A stretch of DNA of 32,190 nt, taken from positions 1 to 32,190 of the forward strand of contig NZ_JAOEGU010000045.1 in the NCBI RefSeq assembly GCF_025583945.1. Direction: 5' to 3'. Of this stretch, positions 25,631-32,190 are shown one piece after another (position 1 is the first letter of the stretch; every line of letters begins with the position of its first letter). The notes under the pieces are model-generated. The model was given only the letters and a program-made list of their open reading frames with translations. It was not told the origin of the DNA and ran no database searches. The stretch comes from Methylobacter psychrophilus. GTDB taxonomy: Bacteria > Pseudomonadota > Gammaproteobacteria > Methylococcales > Methylomonadaceae. The translations under genes were made by a program, and so were the position numbers.

Positions 25631-26387
25631 AAATACCTGGTTGGATTTGTTAGATAACAGATGACTTAATCGCCAAAAATAAATATTTCTATAATGTAGT
25701 TATTAAATACCCAAAACAACTTTTTGTACGGCACTCCATACAAAATATTATTTCGTTGATTTGATCATGAAATTAAGAAAAAAACTATACGTACAAACAC
25801 CTAGTACCATAACTATGGTGCTTTATATTTTTGAATAGACTGCCCACCATTAAACAATTTGAACTCTTCAGTCTAATGTTCAAAATAGCGCTTCGAACAG
25901 CGGTCCCGTGGACCCTCCAAAAGTGTTCGTTCTAATCTATGTTTTTTCATGAATTTGATCGCAACCGGCTTTTTTTTATGCATCAACTTGCATAGACAAA
26001 GATTGCTCTCTGGTTGAAAAGCGCGCATATCCTATTTTCATACGGATTAGTCCATTTTACTAACTGAAAAACGATATTGTGAACCAGTTTATCTTACAAA
26101 AACTAGCGTAAAATGCGTTTTTTTTTGACTGGGAAATCAGTCCAGCCAAATCCTCGTTTTTTTGAACCAGAATGACGAACTTAAAACGTATTTATCACCT
26201 GCCTGAAGCTGAAATTGCTGATATCTACGCAAGGCATTCACTGGCAAGTACAATTTTAGAAAAAACAATGGTGATATTGATGTGGATGCAATGATAAATG
26301 AGCTTGAAAAACATTTAAAACGGTACTTATGGAAACTCACTTAGCTCATAACGAACACTTTTGGGGGTTCTTCCACAAGACCCCCAC
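25631..26387. other. Gene-free 757 bp holding a Tn3-like miniature element
   Basis: Besides the element at 25902-26385, there is a palindrome ACCATA-AC-TATGGT at 25806-25819 followed by TTTATATTTTT. The latter could be a weak plus-strand terminator or an operator for the minus-strand GGDEF-EAL gene, whose start lies at 25630. No complete gene is visible. Confidence 0.5.
25902..26385. mobile_element. Tn3-like miniature inverted-repeat element
   Basis: The right end, read inward on the minus strand from 26385, begins GGGGGTCTTGTGGAAGAACC and ends CGTTATGAGCTAAG at 26340, the GGGG...TAAG pattern of Tn3-family terminal repeats. The left end (25902-25941) begins GGTCCCGTGGACCCTCCAAA. The two share 15 identical bases, CCAAAAGTGTTCGTT (25917-25931; complement at 26350-26364). 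The left end is more diverged. The interior is short and holds a 40-residue frame from 26172 (MTNLKRIYHLPEAEIADIYA) that may be the start of a Tn3-type TnpA, followed in another frame by KHLKRYLWKLT; both assignments are tentative. The right end abuts the stop codon of the histidine kinase gene. Confidence 0.55.
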
Positions 26388-29249
26388 TCAATCAATGGGT
26401 AGCGTAAAGTAAAAGGTACTGCCTTTTCCAAATTGACTATTAAAATTTAATTTTCCATCATGAGCTTCGATCAATGAGCTACTGATGGATAAACCCATGC
26501 CCATACCCTCTGTTTTGGTGGTATGGAAAGGCAGTAATATCTTGGCTTGCTGATCTTCCTCAATGCCTGGACCATTATCTTTTACAGAAACCTGTATTTT
26601 ATTATCGAGCGTCAACTGACTCTGAATAGTTATTTCGCCTTGTTGCCTGTCAGCTGCGCCCAATATGGCATCAATGCTGTTACGGATCAGGTTGATAAGC
26701 ACTTGTTCAATTTGAATATGATCAACATCGATAACCGGTAAGTTACCTGACAGTTCAAGTGTTACCACTATGCTATTTTGTCTTATAAAATCGGCACATA
26801 GTTTGACACATTGATTAATAAGATTGTTTATGTCAACGGTTGATCGCTGTTGTGATGTGGATGTGCAAAAGCGTTTCATGTGATGAATAATTTGTCCTGC
26901 CCGTAACGCTTGTTCTTGAGTTTTTACGGCTACTTCACCCAGTTTTATGAGGTCAGGATTTTCCTTTTTAATCAGGTTTAAACTGACTTGCGCATAAGTG
27001 GTAATCGCGGTTAGCGGTTGAGTAATTTCATGCGCCAGGCCGGAAGCCATTTCTCCCATCAAGCCAAGGCGTGTCACATGAGCGAGTTGATCCAGATGTT
27101 CTTTATCTCGATCATCCTTGTATTTGCGCTCACTGATGTCCTGTGTACTGCCGACCAGGCGGAGCGGTTTGTTCATGGCGTCATATTGCAATTCTCCATG
27201 AGTACAGATAAAACGAATGGAGCCATCCGCTAACCGGGTACGGGAAATGATTTCTTTCATACTTTTCCCTTGCAAGCATTCCTTTAGCCACTTATCTTTC
27301 AGCGGTTGGTCTTCGGAAAGGATCAGGTGATCAATTGTATAGGGGGTGTGAACAAAGCCCGCTTGAGTAACGTCAAAAATGGCGTACATCTCCTCTGACC
27401 ATACGACATAACCGGTCGCGAGATCCAAAGCCCAACTACCAATATGCGCTATACGCTGACTCTCAGATAACATGCGTTCTTTTTCCTGCAATAACCGCTG
27501 CATTTCATAGTTATCGGTAATGTTTTTATGACTGACCACAACGCCTTTGGTTGATCCTTGCAAGGCCGTTACATTCATCTGAAACCAGCGTTGTTTATCA
27601 GGTGCATGACAGGGGTACACTAAATTGAAATCTTCCAGCTCACCATTCAATACTGCGGTAATGCCGATTTCTGCTGTGCTTGCCTCATCACCATTAGGAT
27701 GATCAATGGCACGTGCACATATTTTTAAATAATTGGCACCGAGCATAAGCTGACTGGCTTCAGGTGCATTATTATCTCTGGCAAACTGCCGCCAAGCGTC
27801 GTTAATAGCGGTAATAATACCTTTATCATTAAGCACGGCGATGTGCGCAGTCAGTGAGTTAAGGATGCTGAGATTAAAGGCATCTGCATCGCTGAGTTTT
27901 TTTTCTATCTGTTTGCGCTCGGTAATATCATTGATAAAGGAAAAGCAGTACTCTTTTCCGTTAATGGTAATGAAGTCGCTGCTAACTTCTACCGGAAAAA
28001 TAGTGCCATTCTTGCGCCGATGCAATCTTTCACCCTGGTATTTCCCGGATTTTTTAAATTTTATCCAAGTATCAGCCCAAGACTCGATCGACATCTCAGC
28101 ATCAAAGTCCCAAACAGCCATGCCAATCAGTTCATTTTTTGTGTAACCCAGACTTTTACAGGAAAAGTCGTTGACATCAGCTACCTGGCCATCCGGGGTC
28201 AGCCAGATGAACGCACTATTACTGTTGTTAATAGCGGCGCGTGCCAACAATAGTTGCTGATGGGTATGTGCAAATTCACTGTTGTCCCAATTGGTACCAA
28301 CCATGTACTGGGGGGCACCTGTGTTATCGGTGATCACATGGGCATGTCCTTTAAGGTGATGTACTTCGCCATTCGCCCAGATCACGCGAAAATCGGGGGC
28401 ATAATCGCTCTTGCCGGAGATGGCATCGTGTAGTGAGGCCTCAGTTGCCACTCTGTCGTCCGGGTGCAGTCGATCCGACCATTCATTATAAGCTCCCGAG
28501 AAGTCCTTCCGATTGGAGCCGTACAAAGCGAACATGGTATCGTTCCAGATCAGCTCGTTGGTTTGCAGATTATATTGCCATATTCCGACCTGGCCTGAAA
28601 TGACGGCAAATTTAAGATATTTATAAGACTGTTCCATCGTTTCGTCGGTCATGTTGTGTAATCTGGTCGCTTCCTTATTAAGGATGTTTTGCCTTTCGGC
28701 ATCTTCAGCTAAAAGTAATTCAGCAGACGAGGCATCAGGTATTAATTGTTTTATCGTTGTTACCTGGGTCAGCATGATACGCAACGTAGAATTTATAGGT
28801 AAACAGTCAAGCCGGATACTGACTTCTTTATTGCCACAGGCTTTTAACGATAAGGCAATCGTGCGTTGCTGTGTGTGATTTTTTAATTCACGGCAAAAAA
28901 GATACCACCGATCGCTATATTGTGCCGTCACCAAGCGTGCAAAATTACTGGATAACAGCTCTCGACGATCTATTCCAAACAGCTTGGCGGCGGTAATATT
29001 AATATCAGAAATCAGTCCCTTATCGGAGAGCACGAGATAGCCGATCGGCGCATGATTAAATAGATCGGCATAATAGGCTCTTGATTCTTCATGCTTGATT
29101 TGGACGCTTTGGAGATGTTCGTTCTGAACTTCCAGTTCAATCAGCTTAACTTCCAGATTAATCTGGCGTAACTGAAGATCATGTAGCAATTGTTCTGGGG
29201 AACAATCAACCGGGTTAAATGAATCTGGTATTGATGAGTCAGAATTCAT
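26388..29249 (-). CDS. Soluble multi-PAS sensor histidine kinase
   Basis: A 953-residue cytoplasmic kinase. After a coiled start (about 20-60) come five PAS-type segments: about 62-165 (FNHAPIGYLVLSDKGLISDI), 208-330 (PAS_3-like, WNDTMFALYGS), 335-450 (FIWLTPDGQVADVNDFSCKS), 460-575 and 590-705. Then follow HisKA with GLAHEITQPLTAI, phospho-acceptor His 740, and HATPase with N-box NLIRNSIDAI, DNGPGI and GMGMGLSIS. The H-E-x-x-Q-P-L-T-A motif places it with FixL/DctB-like kinases. There is no receiver domain, membrane helix or response regulator nearby, so it is an orphan whose partner is elsewhere. The start ATG 29249 follows GGAG by 8 bases. The TGA at 26390-26388 touches the Tn3-like element, but the end GSTFYFTLPID is normal for the family. 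Confidence 0.92.
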   Translation of the reverse strand: MNSDSSIPDSFNPVDCSPEQLLHDLQLRQINLEVKLIELEVQNEHLQSVQIKHEESRAYYADLFNHAPIGYLVLSDKGLISDINITAAKLFGIDRRELLSSNFARLVTAQYSDRWYLFCRELKNHTQQRTIALSLKACGNKEVSIRLDCLPINSTLRIMLTQVTTIKQLIPDASSAELLLAEDAERQNILNKEATRLHNMTDETMEQSYKYLKFAVISGQVGIWQYNLQTNELIWNDTMFALYGSNRKDFSGAYNEWSDRLHPDDRVATEASLHDAISGKSDYAPDFRVIWANGEVHHLKGHAHVITDNTGAPQYMVGTNWDNSEFAHTHQQLLLARAAINNSNSAFIWLTPDGQVADVNDFSCKSLGYTKNELIGMAVWDFDAEMSIESWADTWIKFKKSGKYQGERLHRRKNGTIFPVEVSSDFITINGKEYCFSFINDITERKQIEKKLSDADAFNLSILNSLTAHIAVLNDKGIITAINDAWRQFARDNNAPEASQLMLGANYLKICARAIDHPNGDEASTAEIGITAVLNGELEDFNLVYPCHAPDKQRWFQMNVTALQGSTKGVVVSHKNITDNYEMQRLLQEKERMLSESQRIAHIGSWALDLATGYVVWSEEMYAIFDVTQAGFVHTPYTIDHLILSEDQPLKDKWLKECLQGKSMKEIISRTRLADGSIRFICTHGELQYDAMNKPLRLVGSTQDISERKYKDDRDKEHLDQLAHVTRLGLMGEMASGLAHEITQPLTAITTYAQVSLNLIKKENPDLIKLGEVAVKTQEQALRAGQIIHHMKRFCTSTSQQRSTVDINNLINQCVKLCADFIRQNSIVVTLELSGNLPVIDVDHIQIEQVLINLIRNSIDAILGAADRQQGEITIQSQLTLDNKIQVSVKDNGPGIEEDQQAKILLPFHTTKTEGMGMGLSISSSLIEAHDGKLNFNSQFGKGSTFYFTLPID

Positions 29250-29680
29250 AGTAGCCGCTCCGATTGGCTTTTTTTGAATGAGATGAAAAGTATGCTTGAA
29301 ACAAAATATATTGTTAACTATGTAATTGCAATTTATATATCATAAAAATAGAGATTTTATATCGGTTGTATTATGAATTATGTTTGTAAATGTGCCGTAA
29401 TTCCTGACACGAGGCTTTATGTCTGTTGTGGATCTATTTTTGATGATCAGAAAATATTTATCTATTTTGCCAAAACACACCCAAAAAAAGCCCCCTGATT
29501 TTACTCAGGAGGCTTTGCTGTTTTTGAGGAAATAGCTTTATGTTAATGAATCATAATTGATGAATTTACAGGCTTTGCTACTCATTGATTTCATTGTGTT
29601 GCATCGAAGCTATCTGGTAAGGTTGAAAAAAAAGTATGCTATCCAGACACAGACAATAACTTGGTATCCTGTATTAACAT
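29250..29680. other. Divergent intergenic region between kinase and GNAT gene
   Basis: AT-rich and without a gene. It must hold the promoters of the minus-strand kinase and the plus-strand acetyltransferase. A strong terminator hairpin lies at 29487-29516 although no annotated gene runs into it on either strand. The stretch 29517-29680 on the minus strand could therefore encode a short untranslated RNA. Confidence 0.45.
29487..29516 (-). terminator. Strong intrinsic terminator, mainly minus-strand
   Basis: AAAGCCCCCTGA (29487-29498) pairs with TCAGGAGGCTTT (29505-29516), 11 of 12 positions, around a 6-base loop. On the minus strand the GC stem runs into GGGGGCTTTTTTTGGG, a classic U-tract; on the plus strand GCTGTTTTTG follows, weaker. 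No minus-strand gene lies upstream as far as 31528, so the transcript it ends is unidentified. Confidence 0.8.
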
Positions 29681-30148
29681 ATGGCAACAATAATCAACAC
29701 ATCGAAACTTCAGCTCGATGAGGTCTTGACTTGGCTAGAACAAGAGCAAAATGATTCGTGTGAGGGTTTTTATTGCAATAAAGAAATAATCATCGACTCT
29801 TTCAACACTCGTGAAATGCTTTGCATTAAGCTGGACGGACTTATAGTTGGTTTTGGTATTTTCAATATCAAGAGTATCTCTGCATCAATTGACATTCTTG
29901 AAATTCACCCGAGCTATCGAGGTAACGGACTTGGCATGAAAATGGCCCAACACTTATTAGCATATCTATTCAATTCCAGGGTTCCTTGCGTCTCTGTTAA
30001 ATGTACTCCTAAATCATCAGAAAAATTTTGGCGTAAACTAGGCTTTATAGAATACCCAGACAAATACAGACATTTACGTGAACCATTAGAGTTAAAATTG
30101 ACGGTAGAGCGGTATAACTATTCATTCAAACGCGCTGTCGCGATTTAA
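29681..30148 (+). CDS. GNAT-family N-acetyltransferase
   Basis: A 155-residue acetyl-CoA-dependent acetyltransferase with the GNAT fold. Motif A is IDILEIHPSYRGNGLGMKMA (about residues 68-87), where R-G-N-G-L-G binds the acetyl-CoA pyrophosphate; the C-terminal beta4/alpha4 motif is KSSEKFWRKLGFIEY (about 109-123). The substrate is not predictable. The start ATG 29681 has no clear binding site, and an in-frame alternative is not obvious. The base composition is more AT-rich than the glucan synthase and regulator genes, as for the following GNAT and the thioesterase, which suggests a separate, possibly transferred block. It is followed after 51 bases by another GNAT gene in the same direction. 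Confidence 0.85.
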   Translation: MATIINTSKLQLDEVLTWLEQEQNDSCEGFYCNKEIIIDSFNTREMLCIKLDGLIVGFGIFNIKSISASIDILEIHPSYRGNGLGMKMAQHLLAYLFNSRVPCVSVKCTPKSSEKFWRKLGFIEYPDKYRHLREPLELKLTVERYNYSFKRAVAI

Positions 30149-30199
30149 TGTAGGCCCTTACAGCCAATACACACACCTTAATTTAATATTTGTGAAATT

Positions 30200-30723
30200 A
30201 TGAATCTAAGCATCCGTAGAGCTACTTTTGAAGATATTTATCATATCAATATCTTAATTTCCAAATCTGTCTTAATACTTCAGGCTCAATACTATAAAAA
30301 ATCAGAAATTGAAACGGCATTGGAGTTAGTAAGCGGCGTAGAAAAATTGATTGCCGTAGACAGCTTTCGTGTGGCTGAGAATGAAAATAAAATCATTGGT
30401 TGCGGTGGTTGGGCGATTGATATTTCTGCACCTCATAAAGCAGAAATAAGGGGTTTTTTCGTGCATCCTGATTTTGCCAGAAAAGGTGTTGCTACTTACC
30501 TACTTACCTACTTACCGAATGCGAGAATGAATGTTTGCTTAAAGGAATTGAGACTTTATATCTGACAGCTACACTTTCTGGTGAACCATTTTACAAAAAA
30601 TGTGGCTTTTTTGAATTTGAGAGATTCAAGCAGAATTTGTCAAATGGAGATGATTTTGAGTTAGTTAAAATGGAAAAACAAATGCAGAGATTAACACCAA
30701 GCTTAACCGGAGCGCAGTTATAA
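30200..30723 (+). pseudogene. GNAT-family N-acetyltransferase, frameshifted by an 8-bp tandem repeat
   Basis: From ATG 30200 the frame reads MNLSIRRATFEDIYHINILI through the acetyl-CoA motif EIRGFFVHPDFARKGVATYL, then leaves frame within the repeats ACTTACCT (30494-30501), ACTTACCT (30502-30509) and ACTTACCG (30510-30517), and stops at 30565. The rest of the fold continues in another frame: LKGIETLYLTATLSGEPFYK then KCGFFEFERF, stopping at 30723. Removing one 8-base unit exactly restores one frame (GVATYLLTECENECLLKGIE), giving about 171 residues. The C-terminal half contains the substrate/alpha4 part needed for activity, so the present allele should be inactive. The high-identity repeat makes reversible slippage plausible. 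Confidence 0.85.
30494..30517 (+). repeat. Three-unit 8-bp tandem repeat inside the GNAT gene
   Basis: ACTTACCT, ACTTACCT, ACTTACCG in direct succession. The unit is not a multiple of three, so any gain or loss of one unit shifts the frame. The version with two units would be in frame. Confidence 0.9.
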
Positions 30724-31183
30724 TATGGTTTTATTTTTCAGCTGTCCGTGCCGTGCTTGGTTGGCTCTACGTTAAACATCTCGGTAAATGACCGGTATTT
30801 GTGTAATCTTTTATTTGAACGGCACGCTCTTCGATAGCGACACCTGCTTGAGGAATCGTTACACTTTTAGGCGAAAAACTAAAAACATTCTGGAAAATGA
30901 GTATCCATTGAATAACGTGCATTTAAAATCTCTTGCTTAAACCGTTAACCCCTGAATTGGCGGCGATTATTAATACTATTAAATAATTATGCCTAACGGT
31001 ATTGGTCAAATAGTCACTTTAAGTATGCGGAATTGCATAATCCGCTCGAAAAACTGTATTTCTATTGCTCTTTGTAGTGCTTATGTCGAGTTTAGCCAAT
31101 CGGACTATGGAATAGTAGGCTCGATGCCGGTTACAAGGCGCAATCTTCTCCTTAGTTAACCTGTTCCTCCACCTCCTTTGGAG

Positions 31184-31229
31184 GCATAAACTCGTTCAGC
31201 ACGGCTGTTTGTGCTGGTTGGGTTTATGC
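31184..31229. repeat. Two-level stem-loop
   Basis: The outer stem GCATAAAC (31184-31191) pairs with GTTTATGC (31222-31229); the inner stem CAGCAC (31197-31202) pairs with GTGCTG (31211-31216). No T-run follows. It is 30 bases from a second perfect stem and could be part of one structured element. Confidence 0.6.
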
Positions 31230-31259
31230 TGACATAGTTAAGGCGGTTAAATGCCCTTA

Positions 31260-31307
31260 GGATTGAAACCAGGCGGTCGCGCTGGTGGAGCGGTCTGGTT
31301 TCAATCC
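31260..31307. repeat. Perfect 13-bp stem with 22-base GC-rich loop
   Basis: GGATTGAAACCAG (31260-31272) and its exact complement CTGGTTTCAATCC (31295-31307). The loop is GC-rich, unlike the surroundings. No T-run follows on either strand, so it is not a terminator. Confidence 0.65.
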
Positions 31308-31420
31308 GCTCTAATGTGGCAAGGTGAAGCCGGAACACAAGGGCAATGTTGTTCTTCCGCTTAGGCTACCAATCCCCACTGGAATTTGAACGGGAATTTT
31401 ACAAGAAGACTACTTAAAAA

Positions 31421-31447
31421 AGTGTCCGGTTTTACTTGACCATTACA
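31421..31447. mobile_element. Solo terminal repeat of an IS3-type element
   Basis: The sequence AGTGTCCGGTTTTACTTGAC, continuing CATTACA, matches from memory the common IS3-family end pattern TGT-GTGGTCA-GTAAAACCGGACACT read in reverse. No partner repeat or transposase is nearby, so it is a scar or a chance resemblance. Confidence 0.4.
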
Positions 31448-31527
31448 CCCTCACCGACTTAGAAAAGTCAAAGCATCCCCTGGTTTTGCATGCTCTCCTT
31501 AGTGTCGATTGTTTAAGCACCCCCTAT

Positions 31528-31980
31528 TCACTTTCTATTCTTAACAAATATACATTTAGCTATTCCTTTAGCTGCTAACTTTCCTGATTCATTTCTAACT
31601 TCGGCTTGCAGTATTATGTAAGATGAAGTTTTTTCGACCATTGATGCAACAACATCAATAAAAAGTTCGCTACTTTTGATAGGGCGTTTAAATGTCGTAT
31701 TAATTTCTTTAGTGATATTAGGAGGTGCTAAAACATAACTTAAAGGAGCAATCGTATTATCAATTGCTGCAACTATGATTCCACCCTGCATAAAACCAAA
31801 TGGATTCATATACCTTTCTTTAATTGGAAAACGAGCCGTTAATAACTTTCCTTCAACAAAGTCAATAAATTCACCGCCCATATCTAAAAATACCTTAGGT
31901 GGTAATTCAAGACCTGTATTTGGAGGAATAAGCTCTAAAAACTTAGCCATTATCATTATATTGGTGTTAATTTTTTCCAT
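31528..31980 (-). CDS. PaaI-like hotdog-fold thioesterase
   Basis: Up to 150 residues with the hotdog fold, hydrolysing acyl-CoA or aryl-CoA thioesters. The signature NPFGFMQGGIIVAAIDNTIA (about residues 59-78) is the PaaI/4HBT central-helix motif, with the usual H-G-G replaced by Q-G-G and the catalytic-type acid in A-A-I-D. Strand blocks KEINTTFKRPIKSSELF and YIILQAEVRN follow. The start at 31980 (MEKINTNIM) lacks a binding site; ATG codons at 31956 and 31950 (MIMAKFLELIPPN), 24 and 30 bases further in, are reasonable alternatives. The tip of the right IS copy is only 15 bases upstream of 31980, so the native promoter has been displaced and expression may depend on the IS. The substrate is unknown. 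Confidence 0.85.
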   Translation of the reverse strand: MEKINTNIMIMAKFLELIPPNTGLELPPKVFLDMGGEFIDFVEGKLLTARFPIKERYMNPFGFMQGGIIVAAIDNTIAPLSYVLAPPNITKEINTTFKRPIKSSELFIDVVASMVEKTSSYIILQAEVRNESGKLAAKGIAKCIFVKNRK

Positions 31981-32035
31981 ATTATGTTTTTTAATTCAAT
32001 ACCTTCGCCAATTGGCATGAGTAATTTATAGATAT

Positions 32036-32088
32036 CGGAGGAAGGAGGAGGAGGAGGAGGAGGAAGGAGAAAGGAGAAAGGAGAAAGG
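32036..32088 (+). repeat. Expanded GGA and GGAGAAA polypurine repeat in the IS leader
   Basis: A run of about 53 purines made of GGA units followed by three near copies of GGAGAAA. The left IS copy has a single short version of the same site (complement of 210-228). Pure purine/pyrimidine asymmetry can favour triplex or G-rich structures. Confidence 0.85.
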
Positions 32089-32140
32089 TCAGAGAAGGTA
32101 GAATACCGCTTCTAACAGAGCATTCGCACCCAAACTGACC

Positions 32141-32190
32141 ATGAACGAAATCATAGCAATACTAAATACCGTAAGTCCACATTTAAAAGC
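32141..32190 (+). CDS. IS transposase, N-terminal fragment (truncated by window edge)
   Basis: ATG 32141 opens MNEIIAILNTVSPHLK, identical in protein to the left copy, with three synonymous base differences in 16 codons. Only the start is visible, so the family is inferred from the left copy. Confidence 0.7.
   Translation, partial: MNEIIAILNTVSPHLK

Larger units (their letters stand above)
30724..31527. other. 800-bp intergenic region with two hairpins and a solo IS end
   Basis: I see no convincing gene. An open frame at 30989-31158 (MPNGIGQIVTLSMRNCIIRS) and a minus-strand one at 31338-31156 (MFRLHLATLERIETRPLHQR) lack family features and binding sites. Structured parts are the stems at 31184-31229 and 31260-31307 and an IS-type terminal repeat at 31421-31447. 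The region may be the scar of several insertions. Confidence 0.45.
31995..32190 (+). mobile_element. 5' end of an insertion sequence (right copy, runs off the window)
   Basis: Inverted copy of 1-270. The tip is TTCAATACCTTCGCCAATTG at 31995-32014, then an untranslated leader of 146 bases against 110 in the left copy, then the transposase start at 32141. The extra length is a purine-rich expansion at 32036-32088. The remainder lies outside the window. Confidence 0.8.

Noticed and set aside
26137-26340. 67-codon minus-strand frame
   Set aside because: Lies inside the Tn3-like miniature element, low-complexity Ser/Phe-rich, no binding site.
30724-31130. Integron attC site after the GNAT genes (GTTAAAC at about 30771, GCCTAAC at about 30992)
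   Set aside because: The two core words are in the wrong order and spacing, and no L-box pairing is visible, so chance matches are more likely.
31156-31338. 60-codon minus-strand frame with a Gly-rich end
   Set aside because: It runs straight through two palindromic stems, has no binding site and no recognisable family.

Overview
The window looks like an accessory, repeat-rich stretch of a gammaproteobacterial chromosome. The gene mix would suit an aquatic group such as the Methylococcales (paired Crp/Fnr-type regulators, CsbD, DUF2934 and other small stress proteins, large PAS-GGDEF-EAL proteins), but no single marker fixes the taxon and this is inference. Both edges are cut inside the 5' end of the same insertion sequence, in inverted orientation (1-270 and 31995-32190), so the 31.7 kb between them sits between two IS copies whose transposases read outward.

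Layout. 1-1640: left IS end, a startless csbD remnant, several hairpins and a tiny heptad-repeat protein. 1717-3508: two paralogous Crp/Fnr-type regulators. 3890-12634: a giant cyclic beta-1,2-glucan synthase (NdvB/ChvB type), the largest gene here. 13529-17662: a membrane-anchored Cache-PAS-PAS-GGDEF-EAL protein with a C-terminal zinc-binding CZB-like domain. Convergent to it, 17784-19415: oleate hydratase. 19522-22910 is a graveyard: an eroded IS630-type transposase, a small membrane-protein gene split by an 87-bp palindromic insertion, a transposase tail, and MITE-like inverted repeats. Interspersed are short, probably live minus-strand stress genes (a DUF5670/lmo0937-like membrane peptide, csbD, DUF2934). 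22988-25630: a soluble GAF-PAS-PAS-GGDEF-EAL protein. 25902-26385: a Tn3-like miniature element ending against the stop codon of the next gene. 26388-29249: a soluble five-PAS histidine kinase. 29681-31980: AT-rich genes (two GNAT acetyltransferases, one frameshifted by an 8-bp tandem repeat, and a hotdog thioesterase), then the right IS copy.

How the genes may work together (inference): the common theme is the cell envelope, surface life and stress. Cyclic glucan made by the NdvB-type enzyme acts in the periplasm in osmotic adaptation and biofilm. The two c-di-GMP proteins share a PAS-GGDEF-EAL core but differ in their sensors (Cache and CZB versus GAF) and probably in output: the first keeps the usual EAL catalytic residues, while the second has lost two (DDFG to DNFG, EGVE to VGVE). 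Oleate hydratase and CsbD add lipid and general stress functions. The histidine kinase and the Crp-type regulators have no obvious partner in the window. I found no tRNA, rRNA, CRISPR array or complete transposon. The most notable observations are the CZB-like domain with an in-frame 21-bp duplication, the degenerate EAL paralogue, the slippage-frameshifted GNAT gene, and several families of short non-autonomous palindromic elements.
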